A stretch of 64,000 nucleotides of DNA, from NCBI RefSeq assembly GCF_046530675.1, contig NZ_CP172558.1, positions 1,364,001 to 1,428,000 on the forward strand, read 5' to 3'. Of this stretch, positions 50,742 through 58,216 are shown piece by piece. The stretch is from Chitinibacter sp046530675. GTDB lineage: Bacteria; Pseudomonadota; Gammaproteobacteria; Burkholderiales; Chitinibacteraceae. The first letter of the stretch is position 1. The number at the start of each line of letters is the position of its first letter. The notes beneath the pieces are model-generated. The model made no database searches, was not told the origin of the DNA, and was given only the letters and a program-made list of their open reading frames with translations. Position numbers and translations under genes: made by a program.

Positions 50742-51302
50742 ATGAACAAGATTGCTGCTGGCGTTATCGCTACTGTATTTGCTGCTGCTTCAGTTTTCGC
50801 TGTTGCCGCTCCTGCTAAAAAAGCTTCTGCTGCTTCTGTAGCATCTAAAGCTTCTGCAGCTCAAAAAGCACAAGCTAAAAAAGCATCTGCTGCTTCTGTA
50901 GCGTCTAAAGCTTCTGCAGCTCAAAAAGCACAAGCCAAAAAAGCATCTGCTGCTTCTGTAGCATCTAAAGCTTCTGCAGCTCAAAAAGCACAAGCCAAAA
51001 AAGCCTCTGCTGCTTCTGTAGCGTCTAAAGCTTCTGCAGCTCAAAAAGCTCAAGCCAAAAAAGCATCTGCAGCTTCTGTAGCATCTAAAGCTTCTGCTGC
51101 TCAAAAAGCACAAGCTAAAAAAGCATCTGCTGCTTCTGTAGCATCTAAAGCTTCTGCAGCTCAAAAAGCTCAAGCTAAAAAAGCATCTGCAGCTTCTGTA
51201 GCGTCTAAAGCTTCTGCAGCTCAAAAAGCTCAAGCTAAAAAAGCATCTGCTGCTTCGGTAGCATCTAAAGCTTCTGCTGCTTCTAAAGTAGCGGCTAAGT
51301 AA
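50742..51302 (+). CDS. Asr-like secreted basic repeat protein
   Basis: A 186-residue protein: a signal peptide (MNKIAAGVIATVFAAASVFA), a short APA spacer, then eight tandem 20-residue units of KKASAASVASKASAAQKAQA, the last one altered to end SKVAAK. The mature chain uses only Ala, Ser, Lys, Val, Gln and one Pro, so it has no acidic or aromatic residue and should be disordered and strongly basic. The QKAQAKK stretch recalls the acid-shock protein Asr, which is also periplasmic, Lys/Ala/Gln rich and RstBA-controlled. The neighbours rstA-rstB and a ydgD-like peptidase gene support this. A histone-like or cell-surface role is the main alternative. GGAG precedes the ATG by seven bases, and a strong terminator follows. 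Confidence 0.8.
   Translation: MNKIAAGVIATVFAAASVFAVAAPAKKASAASVASKASAAQKAQAKKASAASVASKASAAQKAQAKKASAASVASKASAAQKAQAKKASAASVASKASAAQKAQAKKASAASVASKASAAQKAQAKKASAASVASKASAAQKAQAKKASAASVASKASAAQKAQAKKASAASVASKASAASKVAAK
50817..51299 (+). repeat. Eight tandem 60-bp coding repeats
   Basis: The mature part of the Asr-like gene is a perfect-phase array of 60-bp units. Units differ mainly by synonymous changes (gca/gcg/gct for Ala, aaa kept for Lys), and the final unit has diverged. Such high identity points to recent expansion or continuing recombination. Copy number is likely to vary between strains. Confidence 0.95.
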
Positions 51303-51333
51303 TTTAGCGTTACAGCACTGGCGTTAAGAAAAA

Positions 51334-51357
51334 GGACGGCTTGCCGTCCTTTTTTTA
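51334..51357 (+). terminator. Intrinsic terminator of the Asr-like gene
   Basis: GGACGGC (51334-51340) and GCCGTCC (51343-51349) form a seven-pair GC stem with a TT loop, followed by seven Ts. It lies about 30 bases after the stop and 16 bases before the peptidase start, so peptidase expression would need readthrough or its own promoter. Confidence 0.88.
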
Positions 51358-51372
51358 TTGTGGAATGAAAAA

Positions 51373-52182
51373 ATGAAACAACTGCGGCCTTTGTGGGTTT
51401 TGCTGATCTTGGTCTCGATGTCTGCGTGGGCTCTTGATACGGAGCACATAGAAAAAGAGCGCCTGGCCTTATTTTTTGCTCATGATGATCGCGTCAATAT
51501 CCCCGCGCCGTATGCCGCGCCCTATAACGCGATTGGACGTTTGGAAGTCAAATCGGGCGGTACGTGTACCGCAACCTTGATTGCGCCCGATCTGGCGGTG
51601 ACCGCCGCGCATTGCTTTTTGATGATTCCGCGCAAGATCGACGCCGGACGCTGGTTTATGGCGGGATTTCACGATGGAAAATATCAGGCTCGCTATCAGG
51701 TGATTTCGCAGACATTTCACCCGAAGTTTCGTAAAGGTTTGAGTTATAAGGGCGACGATGTGTATATCGACCCGGCGGTTGCGCCCTACGATATTGCGCT
51801 GCTCAAGTTGAAGCTCAAAGACGGTGTTGCACCGCAGCCGATGTCTGTGTTTAAGGGAAATCGCCAGCAATTGATGCAAACCATTTTGCGTCAAAAGCAG
51901 CAAATCAATCAGGCGGGCTTTGCCGAAGATCACGATACGATTTTATCGGCTCATCTAGGTTGCCAACTGACGCAATTGCGCAGCAATGGCACAATTTTCC
52001 ATCGTTGTGACACTTTATCCGGAGATTCGGGTTCACCGATCTGGATTGATTTACGGACAGCTTCGATGAGCGGCCCGACGCTGATCGCCGTGCAAAGCTC
52101 GGCGCCGGATTGGTTTAACCGCCAGCAGGCCGATAATGTCGGTGTCACTGTGCTCAATCTCCCCACTAAACCCGTAAAGTAG
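51373..52182 (+). CDS. YdgD-like secreted trypsin-family serine peptidase
   Basis: A 269-residue protein with a signal peptide (LRPLWVLLILVSMSAWA) and an S1 fold. The catalytic His is in TCTATLIAPDLAVTAAHCF, the Asp in APYDIALLKLK, and the Ser in CDTLSGDSGSPIWI. Cysteines at TC/HC and at GCQ/RCD could form two disulfides. The features LFFAHDDRV, QAGFAEDH and AVQSSAP are shared, from memory, with E. coli YdgD, whose gene is next to asr. A role in processing the neighbouring basic repeat protein is plausible but is inferred from gene order only. ATG 51373 has a GGAA upstream. Confidence 0.85.
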   Translation: MKQLRPLWVLLILVSMSAWALDTEHIEKERLALFFAHDDRVNIPAPYAAPYNAIGRLEVKSGGTCTATLIAPDLAVTAAHCFLMIPRKIDAGRWFMAGFHDGKYQARYQVISQTFHPKFRKGLSYKGDDVYIDPAVAPYDIALLKLKLKDGVAPQPMSVFKGNRQQLMQTILRQKQQINQAGFAEDHDTILSAHLGCQLTQLRSNGTIFHRCDTLSGDSGSPIWIDLRTASMSGPTLIAVQSSAPDWFNRQQADNVGVTVLNLPTKPVK

Positions 52183-52230
52183 AAGTTACAATACGGGAAT
52201 TCGAGAATAAAACTCACGGGAAGCAAGACC

Positions 52231-53505
52231 ATGGATATCCAAGCCCCTGCCAATATTCAAAAATATATGCAAAATGTGGGCCGCCAGGCGCGTGCTGCCA
52301 GCCGTGCGATGGCCAAGGCCAGCACCGGCGCTAAGAACGCCGCACTGAACGCGATTGCCGATGCAATTGTGCGCGATGCCGCCAAGCTGCTCGCCGCCAA
52401 TAGCCGCGATATGGAGCAGGCGCGTGCCGATGGTCTGGAGCCTGCGCTGCTCGACCGTCTGCAACTCACTGACAAAACCATCGCGACGATGGCGCAAGGC
52501 CTGCGCGAAATGGTCGCGCTGCCCGATCCAATCGGCAATATGGGCGATTTCAAATACCGCCCCAGCGGGATTCAGGTCGGCAAAATGCGCGTCCCACTGG
52601 GCGTGATCGGCATTATTTATGAAGCGCGCCCGAATGTGACCGCTGATGCCGCAGGCCTGTGCATTAAATCGGGCAACGCCACGATCTTGCGCGGTGGCCG
52701 CGAAGCATTCCATTGCAATCAGGCGATTGCGGCGTGCGTGAAAGAAGGTTTGGCAACGGCGGGTTTGCCGGAGACTGCGGTGCAAATTATCGAAACGCCA
52801 GACCGCGCAGCAGTGGGCGAGCTGATTACGATGAGCGAGTTTGTCGACGTGATCGTGCCACGCGGCGGCAAGGGCCTGATTGAGCGTATCAGCCGCGACG
52901 CGCGCGTGCCGGTGATCAAGCATCTGGACGGTATTTGCCATGTCTATATCGACGACGAAGCCGATCCAGCCAAAGCGATTCGCATTGCGGATAATGCCAA
53001 AACGCATCGCTACGCACCATGCAATACGATGGAAACGCTGCTGGTGAACGAAAACGTTGCTGAGCTGATTTTGCCGGAAATTGCTGCGATTTATCGCGAA
53101 AAAGGCGTTGAAATGCGCGGCTGTGCTGCAACACAAGCAATTCTGAAAGACGCGATTGCTGCGACCGAAGAAGACTGGCGCACTGAATACCTCGCGCCGA
53201 TTATTTCGATTCGCGTTGTCGCCGACATCGATCAGGCGATGGATCACATCAATACTTATGGCAGTCATCACACCGACGCGATTGTCACCGAAAACTACAC
53301 CAAGGCGCGCCAGTTCCTGCGCGAAGTCGATTCGGCTTCCGTGATGGTGAATGCCTCAACGCGCTTTGCCGATGGTTTTGAATATGGTCTGGGCGCCGAG
53401 ATCGGCATCTCGACCGACAAGATCCACGCGCGTGGCCCTGTGGGGCTGGAAGGATTAACCAGCGAAAAATGGATTGTGCTGGGTGATGGCGAGGTGCGCG
53501 TGTAA
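52231..53505 (+). CDS. proA: ProA, gamma-glutamyl phosphate reductase
   Basis: NADPH-dependent reductase making glutamate semialdehyde for proline. The 424-residue product has the aldehyde-dehydrogenase fold with GVIGIIYEARPNVTADAAGLCIKSGNA, ILRGGREAF, the catalytic-cysteine region HRYAPCNTMETLLV and the C-terminal SVMVNASTRFADGFEYGLGAEIGISTDK. GGAAGC precedes the ATG. The stop overlaps the next start as TAATG. proB is not in the window. A long open frame on the opposite strand is a codon-bias shadow. Confidence 0.96.
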   Translation: MDIQAPANIQKYMQNVGRQARAASRAMAKASTGAKNAALNAIADAIVRDAAKLLAANSRDMEQARADGLEPALLDRLQLTDKTIATMAQGLREMVALPDPIGNMGDFKYRPSGIQVGKMRVPLGVIGIIYEARPNVTADAAGLCIKSGNATILRGGREAFHCNQAIAACVKEGLATAGLPETAVQIIETPDRAAVGELITMSEFVDVIVPRGGKGLIERISRDARVPVIKHLDGICHVYIDDEADPAKAIRIADNAKTHRYAPCNTMETLLVNENVAELILPEIAAIYREKGVEMRGCAATQAILKDAIAATEEDWRTEYLAPIISIRVVADIDQAMDHINTYGSHHTDAIVTENYTKARQFLREVDSASVMVNASTRFADGFEYGLGAEIGISTDKIHARGPVGLEGLTSEKWIVLGDGEVRV

Positions 53506-53780
53506 TGAGCGTTCCTGCCGAACTTCTCGCCTTGCGCGAGCAAATTGATGCACTCGATCAGCAGCTGTTTAGCGTGCTGGCCGAGCGTTTTAAAGTTACC
53601 GCGCAAGTGGGGCAACTGAAAAAACAGCAGCAATTGCCTGCACAAGACGCAGCCCGTGAAGCGCAGCAATTGGAAAAAACCGCCACGCTAGCCGCGCAAA
53701 CCGGGCTAGACCCCGACTTTGCCCAGCGCTTGCAACGATTGATTCTGGACGAGGTCGTGGCGCAGCATAAGCGGTGCTGA
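53505..53780 (+). CDS. Chorismate mutase domain protein (AroQ type)
   Basis: A 91-residue helical protein beginning MSVPAELLALREQIDALDQQLFSVLAERFKVTAQVGQLK, the helix 1 of AroQ chorismate mutases, with the conserved Arg, the IDxLDxxL pattern and Lys. The C-terminal QRLQRLILDEVVAQH fits the last helix. It would convert chorismate to prephenate, or be a scavenging variant. It overlaps the proA stop (TAATG) and appears to be a free-standing monofunctional form. Confidence 0.8.
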   Translation: MSVPAELLALREQIDALDQQLFSVLAERFKVTAQVGQLKKQQQLPAQDAAREAQQLEKTATLAAQTGLDPDFAQRLQRLILDEVVAQHKRC

Positions 53781-54280
53781 ATATGACTAATTGCCCTGAA
53801 ATGCCAGTTTGGTTTGGATGTGTTTTTGAGGTTCTTACTAAAATTACACCAGTAATTATTGCTGCTTTAGTCGCTTATATTGCTTGGCAGCAATGGCAGA
53901 CAGCTCAGTCGAAGTTTCGCCTTGATTTATACAACCGTCGTTTTGTTGTATATGAGAATACGCTCAAGCTTTTCCAAGCTCTGTATGATGGTGAGCCTTG
54001 CTACCAATCTGGAAGGTATCAAGAAATTCATCGTGCTTTTATTCAGTCAAAGCTGGAGTCTCGATTTTTATTTAAAAACGACTCGGGTATTTTTGAATTG
54101 CTGGATGAGTTGGATGAACAGTCGTTTAAGGTCACTGCGATATATCAAACGCCTGTAAATAGTAATGAACGGGAGTTAATGGCTAACAGACATGATTCAG
54201 AGTGGAATGTAAAAATGCGTGTAAAAATCGACCTGCTCGAAAAAAAATTGGAACCATATTTGAGCTTTCATGTACTTTGA
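53774..54280 (+). CDS. Single-pass membrane protein of unknown function, AT-rich gene
   Basis: A 168-residue protein with one N-terminal membrane segment (LTKITPVIIAALVAYIAWQQW, about residues 21-41) and a charged helical cytoplasmic part beginning FRLDLYNRRFVVYENTLKLFQAL. This N-terminal arrangement is common among orphan proteins I cannot name. Start may be GTG 53774, overlapping the mutase stop, or ATG 53783. The gene is clearly richer in A+T than its neighbours and separates the mutase from nadD, so it looks like an inserted accessory gene. Confidence 0.65.
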   Translation: MLNMTNCPEMPVWFGCVFEVLTKITPVIIAALVAYIAWQQWQTAQSKFRLDLYNRRFVVYENTLKLFQALYDGEPCYQSGRYQEIHRAFIQSKLESRFLFKNDSGIFELLDELDEQSFKVTAIYQTPVNSNERELMANRHDSEWNVKMRVKIDLLEKKLEPYLSFHVL

Positions 54281-54303
54281 TTTTTCAATAGATTGATTAA
54301 TGC

Positions 54304-54918
54304 ATGCAAAAAATCGGCATCTTTGGCGGCACGTTTGACCCGATTCATTACGGTCACATTGAATTGGCGCGCTGTATGCGTGATCAATTGCAGCTCAATG
54401 AAGTGCGACTGATTCCGACCGGTTTGCCGCCGCATCGTCCGCCATCACGCGTTTCTCCGCAGCAGCGTTTTGACTGGGTGCAGGCGGCAATTACTGGCGA
54501 AGCGGGCTTGATTGCTGATGATAGGGAAGTTCTTCGTGAGGGGTATTGCTATACAGTCGACACGTTGACTGAGCTGCAGCAAGATACCCCTGATGCTTTG
54601 CTGGTCTGGTTGATTGGCGCCGATTCGTGGCTGAATCTGACTCGCTGGCATCGCTGGCGCGAGCTGCTCGACCTTGGCCACTTGCTGATTGCCGCACGGC
54701 CAGACTATGCTTTTGATGGCTTAAGCGCTGATTTATCAGAAGAATTTGCCAGGCGGCACGTAATAGCCAACACCGACACCCTGTCTCGGGGTAAAATCAG
54801 CCTATTATCAAGCCCACTTATGCCTGTTTCGTCCACTTTAGTGCGGGAAATGCTCGCACGTGGGGAAGATGTTTCAGCACTGACCCCTGTCTGGCGACAA
54901 TTAGCCGGCAAGTATTAA
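54304..54918 (+). CDS. nadD: NadD, nicotinate-nucleotide adenylyltransferase
   Basis: Forms deamido-NAD from nicotinate mononucleotide and ATP. The 204-residue product has the nucleotidyltransferase start IGIFGGTFDPIHYGHIELA, with the HxGH-type motif, then PTGLPPHRPPSR, YCYTVDTLTEL, WLIGADSWLNLTRWHRWRELL, and the late SSTLVREMLARGE. It precedes rsfS, the usual partner. An inverted repeat of the GGGTATTGC family overlaps codons for GYCYTVDTLTELQQDTP, which are conserved-site residues, so the repeat there may be chance or co-opted. Confidence 0.94.
   Translation: MQKIGIFGGTFDPIHYGHIELARCMRDQLQLNEVRLIPTGLPPHRPPSRVSPQQRFDWVQAAITGEAGLIADDREVLREGYCYTVDTLTELQQDTPDALLVWLIGADSWLNLTRWHRWRELLDLGHLLIAARPDYAFDGLSADLSEEFARRHVIANTDTLSRGKISLLSSPLMPVSSTLVREMLARGEDVSALTPVWRQLAGKY
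54539..54591. repeat. GGGTATTGC-like inverted repeat inside nadD
   Basis: AGGGGTATTGCT (54539-54550) and AGCAAGATACCCCT (54578-54591) form an imperfect inverted repeat of 53 bases. Size and outer arms match the intergenic family, but this copy lies within a conserved part of nadD and encodes ordinary residues. Confidence 0.4.
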
Positions 54919-54920
54919 AA

Positions 54921-55002
54921 CAAAAGCGCCCCAGCTGCGTTACTTCGTCTTGCCGTACTTCACGTACTGTCTGCGACTTTGTGCCTTGCTGGAACGCTTT
55001 TG
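54921..55002. repeat. Dispersed 83-bp palindromic repeat, copy 1
   Basis: The nadD-rsfS gap holds a unit with CAAAAGCG at 54921-54928, inverted as CGCTTTTG at 54995-55002, and inner CCAGC/GCTGG arms. A second copy in opposite orientation lies at 61473-61555. The two share long stretches such as CGTTACTTCG, CTTGCCGTACT, GTACTGTCT and TGCCTTGCTGGAA. Confidence 0.75.
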
Positions 55003-55044
55003 TGCTTTCAGGTTGTGGGCTTTACCGTTTTTGAAGGAAATACA

Positions 55045-55431
55045 ATGAATGAAACTTTGATCGCGATGCGCGATATTGCCGTAAATGCTTTGGAAGACAT
55101 CAAAGCGAAAGAAATCCAGGTACTCGATACGTCCAAACTGACTGATCTGTTTGAGTGCATGATTGTCGCGACAGGCGACTCAAACCGTCAAGTGCGCGCG
55201 CTGGCCAACAATGTGGCCGTAGATTTGAAAGCCAAAGGCTATGAAATCATGAGCACCGAAGGCGAAGAAACCGGCGAGTGGGTGCTGGTTGATGCCGGTA
55301 GCCTCGTTGTTCACGTGATGTTGCCAGCCGTACGCGATTACTATGATCTGGAACAGCTGTGGGGCGGCCAGAAGCCAACATTTAACCCTATGGGTCGTGC
55401 CTGGTCGGCAGCCAATACAGTTGACGAATAA
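55045..55431 (+). CDS. rsfS: RsfS, ribosome silencing factor
   Basis: A 128-residue protein that binds ribosomal protein L14 and blocks subunit joining in slow growth. It shows the family signature: VNALEDIKAKEIQVLDTSKLTDLFECMIVATGDSNRQVRALA, then EGEETGEWVLVDAGSLVVHVMLPAVRDYYDLEQLWG. The ATG follows AAGGA at good spacing; the longer frame upstream runs through the palindromic repeat and is discarded. It stands next to nadD as in most proteobacteria. rlmH is not found downstream. Confidence 0.95.
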   Translation: MNETLIAMRDIAVNALEDIKAKEIQVLDTSKLTDLFECMIVATGDSNRQVRALANNVAVDLKAKGYEIMSTEGEETGEWVLVDAGSLVVHVMLPAVRDYYDLEQLWGGQKPTFNPMGRAWSAANTVDE

Positions 55432-55450
55432 TTAGTCGTTGTTGGTCTTG

Positions 55451-55494
55451 AATGGCGGCCATGGGTTGGATCAATCCTCGCCGCCATTGTTTTG
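55451..55494 (+). terminator. Intrinsic terminator after rsfS
   Basis: AATGGCGGC (55451-55459) pairs with GCCGCCATT (55480-55488) over a 20-base loop and is followed by GTTTTG. It is 20 bases beyond the rsfS stop. The T-run is short, so efficiency may be moderate. Confidence 0.65.
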
Positions 55495-55562
55495 TCCAAA
55501 CCGGTTTACGACTGCCTAGATGCAATTGATCTATGTATATAGCCACACGTTCTTTTTCCACG

Positions 55563-55584
55563 CGGAATTTAAGTTTAGATTCCG
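55563..55584 (+). promoter_or_regulatory. Inverted repeat in the cysD leader, possible operator
   Basis: CGGAAT (55563-55568) and ATTCCG (55579-55584) form an inverted repeat with a 10-base AT-rich centre, 34 bases upstream of the cysD start. CysB-type regulators control sulfate assimilation and bind AT-rich dyads, but this site is only suggestive. Confidence 0.3.
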
Positions 55585-55618
55585 TCTCTATTGATTTTTA
55601 GCAGTGAAAGTCCACGCC

Positions 55619-56545
55619 ATGAATACCTTGTCCGAAGCACGGCTGACGCATCTGAAACAGCTTGAAGCCGAATCCATCCACATCATCCGTGAAGTGGCTG
55701 CCGAATTTGAAAACCCTGTGATGTTGTACTCGATTGGTAAAGATTCAGCCGTGATGCTGCATCTGGCCAAAAAAGCCTTTGCACCGGGCAAGCCACCGTT
55801 CCCGCTGATGCACGTCGACACCACCTGGAAATTCCAGGACATGTACAAGCTGCGTGATAAACAGATCGCCGATGGCTGGAATCTGATTACGCATGTGAAT
55901 CAGGATGGCGTTGACGCTGGTATTAATCCATTCACTGCTGGTTCGGCCAAACACACCGACGTGATGAAAACCGAAGGCTTGAAACAAGCTTTGAATAAAT
56001 ACGGTTTTGACGCCGCTTTTGGTGGCGCGCGCCGCGACGAAGAAAAATCACGCGCCAAAGAGCGTGTGTATTCATTCCGCGATAAAAACCACCGCTGGGA
56101 CCCAAAAAACCAGCGTCCAGAGCTGTGGAACATCTACAACTCGAAAGTCGATAAAGGCGAATCGATTCGCGTATTCCCGATTTCGAACTGGACCGAGCTC
56201 GATATCTGGCAATACATCTACCTCGAAAACATCGAAATCGTGCCGCTGTATTTCTCGGCCGAGCGCGAAGTCGTGAATTACAACGGCACGACGGTGATGA
56301 TCGACGACGATCGCATCCTGCAATACCTGACGCCAGAGCAAAAAGCGACCATCGAGAAAAAATGGGTGCGTTTCCGCACACTGGGCTGTTACCCATTGAC
56401 TGGCGCGGTGGAATCAAAAGCGACGACGCTGCCGGAAGTGATTCAGGAAATGCTGCTGGCGACGACATCCGAGCGCCAAGGCCGTGCCATTGACCATGAT
56501 TCGAGTGGCTCGATGGAAAAGAAAAAAATGGAAGGCTACTTCTAA
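55619..56545 (+). CDS. cysD: CysD, sulfate adenylyltransferase subunit 2
   Basis: Catalytic subunit that makes adenosine phosphosulfate from sulfate and ATP, with the GTPase CysN. The 308-residue product has the PP-loop-like motif VMLYSIGKDSAVMLHLAKKAF, HVDTTWKFQDMY, the AFGGARRDEEKSRAKER active-site loop, and the C-terminal SERQGRAIDHDSSGSMEKKKMEGYF. I chose ATG 55619 (MNTLSEARLTHL); a GTG five codons upstream is an alternative. cysN follows after a 163-base gap with no gene. Confidence 0.96.
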   Translation: MNTLSEARLTHLKQLEAESIHIIREVAAEFENPVMLYSIGKDSAVMLHLAKKAFAPGKPPFPLMHVDTTWKFQDMYKLRDKQIADGWNLITHVNQDGVDAGINPFTAGSAKHTDVMKTEGLKQALNKYGFDAAFGGARRDEEKSRAKERVYSFRDKNHRWDPKNQRPELWNIYNSKVDKGESIRVFPISNWTELDIWQYIYLENIEIVPLYFSAEREVVNYNGTTVMIDDDRILQYLTPEQKATIEKKWVRFRTLGCYPLTGAVESKATTLPEVIQEMLLATTSERQGRAIDHDSSGSMEKKKMEGYF

Positions 56546-56708
56546 GCGGTAGCCTTGCTGCGCAAGCCCAATACTGCGTCGTGCGCGCTTCGCAATGCTC
56601 ATGGACTATGTGTCCATTCCGCTTGCTTACAGTGCTGACTCCTTGTCTTGGACTTGCTCGCTACGGCCTTGAGATTGGCCGAATATTTATTGAGATTGGA
56701 AAGAAACA
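56546..56708. other. cysD-cysN intergenic region with structured repeat-like sequence
   Basis: This 163-base gap has no reading frame. It holds a segment (about 56571-56655) with short inverted pieces such as ATGGACTATGTGTCCAT and repeated CTTGCT/GCTTGC words. In style it resembles the 83-bp repeat next to rsfS but cannot be aligned to it. A weak GATTGGAAAG lies just before cysN as Shine-Dalgarno. The gap is unusually long for two subunits of one enzyme. Confidence 0.4.
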
Positions 56709-58145
56709 ATGTCAAATCAATCAGAACTGATCGCCAGTGACATCTTGGCGTATTTGAAACAGCACGAAAACAAAGACATGCTGCGCTTTATTACTTGCGG
56801 CAATGTGGATGATGGCAAGTCGACTTTGATCGGTCGTTTGTTGCATGACTCGAAACTGATTTTCGACGATCACCTCGCGGCGATTCAGAAAGACAGCAAA
56901 AAATTTAACACCACCGACCAAGAAATCGATCTGGCGTTGCTGGTCGATGGTTTGCAAGCCGAGCGCGAGCAGGGCATTACGATTGACGTGGCGTATCGCT
57001 ATTTCAGTACTGAAAAACGCAAATTCATCATCGCCGATTGCCCGGGTCACGAGCAATACACGCGCAATATGGCGACTGGCGCTTCAACGTCCGATCTGGC
57101 AATTATCCTGATCGACGCGCGTTACGGCGTACAAACGCAAACGCGTCGCCACAGCTTTATCGTGTCGCTGCTCGGTATCAAGCATGTGATTGTTGCTGTC
57201 AACAAAATGGACTTGGTTGATTTCTCTGAAACGCGTTACAAGGAAATTCAGGCGCAGTATCTGGATTTTGCCAAAGACCTGAATATTGCCGACATCCGCT
57301 TTGTGCCATTGTCGGCGCTGCGCGGCGATAACGTGGTGAATGAATCAGACAAAACACCATGGTACGAAGGCGAAACGCTGATGGGCTTGCTGGAAAGCGT
57401 GCAAATCAACAAAGACGCCAAGCTCGACGCTTTTCGCCTGCCAGTGCAGTATGTGAACCGCCCGAATCTGGATTTCCGTGGTTTCTGCGGCACGATTGCG
57501 GCGGGTCATGTTTTGCCGGGCGATGAGATTGTCGCTTTGCCATCAGGCAAAAAATCGAAAGTCAAAGCCATCGTAACGTACGAAGGCGAGCAAACCGTCG
57601 CGTTTTCAGGCCAGGCGATTACGCTGACGCTGGAAGACGAAATTGACATTTCTCGCGGCGATATGATTGTTCGCGCGCAAGATGCTCAGCCGCATGTCGG
57701 CAGTGCTTTTGACGCGCACGTGGTGTGGATGAACGAAGCACCGCTAGTGATTGGCAAGGAGTATATCGTCAAACTCGGCGGCAAACAGTGCTTCGGGCGC
57801 ATTACCTCCATCCAGTATCGTATCGACGTGAATAGCTTGGAGCAGATCAGCGTTTCAGAATTGAAACTGAACGAAATCGCCTTGGTGCGTTTCGAGCTGA
57901 CTGCGCCAATCGCCTACGACAAATACAGCGAATGCCGTGGTACGGGTAATCTGATCGTGATCGACCGCCTGAGCAACGCAACGATTGCCGCTGGCATGAT
58001 CGTCGCGCCCGCTGAGGCAAGTGCGGGTAGCGCTGATTTGGACGAACTGAGCCGCTTGCGCGCATTTGAAGCCGATCTGAATGCCTTGGTGCGCAAGCAT
58101 TTCCCGCACTGGGGTGCGAAGGACATTCGCGATTTGCTGAAATAA
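56709..58145 (+). CDS. cysN: CysN, sulfate adenylyltransferase subunit 1 (GTPase)
   Basis: EF-Tu-like GTPase that drives APS synthesis by CysD. The 478-residue product has G1 GNVDDGKSTLIGRLLHD, the effector AEREQGITIDVAYRYF, G3 DCPGHEQYTRNMATGAS, G4 NKMDLVDF and the elongation-factor-like beta domains. The C-terminus stops at FPHWGAKDIRDLLK, so there is no fused APS kinase (CysC) domain. It follows cysD and ends at a strong terminator. Confidence 0.96.
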   Translation: MSNQSELIASDILAYLKQHENKDMLRFITCGNVDDGKSTLIGRLLHDSKLIFDDHLAAIQKDSKKFNTTDQEIDLALLVDGLQAEREQGITIDVAYRYFSTEKRKFIIADCPGHEQYTRNMATGASTSDLAIILIDARYGVQTQTRRHSFIVSLLGIKHVIVAVNKMDLVDFSETRYKEIQAQYLDFAKDLNIADIRFVPLSALRGDNVVNESDKTPWYEGETLMGLLESVQINKDAKLDAFRLPVQYVNRPNLDFRGFCGTIAAGHVLPGDEIVALPSGKKSKVKAIVTYEGEQTVAFSGQAITLTLEDEIDISRGDMIVRAQDAQPHVGSAFDAHVVWMNEAPLVIGKEYIVKLGGKQCFGRITSIQYRIDVNSLEQISVSELKLNEIALVRFELTAPIAYDKYSECRGTGNLIVIDRLSNATIAAGMIVAPAEASAGSADLDELSRLRAFEADLNALVRKHFPHWGAKDIRDLLK

Positions 58146-58171
58146 AGTAAGTACTGCATTAAAGAAAAAAC

Positions 58172-58194
58172 AAAACCCGCTTTATGCGGGTTTT
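58172..58194. terminator. Bidirectional intrinsic terminator between cysN and a convergent gene
   Basis: AAAACCCGC (58172-58180) and GCGGGTTTT (58186-58194) form a nine-pair stem with a TTTAT loop. T-rich tails on both strands let it end cysN and the leftward secreted-protein gene. Confidence 0.88.
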
Positions 58195-58216
58195 GTTTTG
58201 GGCCCAAGCTCTGTGA

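Noticed and set aside
50817..51299. CRISPR-like regular spacing in the 60-bp array
   Set aside because: The whole 60-bp period is repeated with no unique spacers, and it is in frame within a protein with a signal peptide; it is a coding repeat.
52186..53271. 361-codon open frame on the strand opposite proA
   Set aside because: It lies wholly against a confident proA, has no recognisable motif, no Shine-Dalgarno and a His/Arg-rich composition typical of antisense shadows of biased codons.
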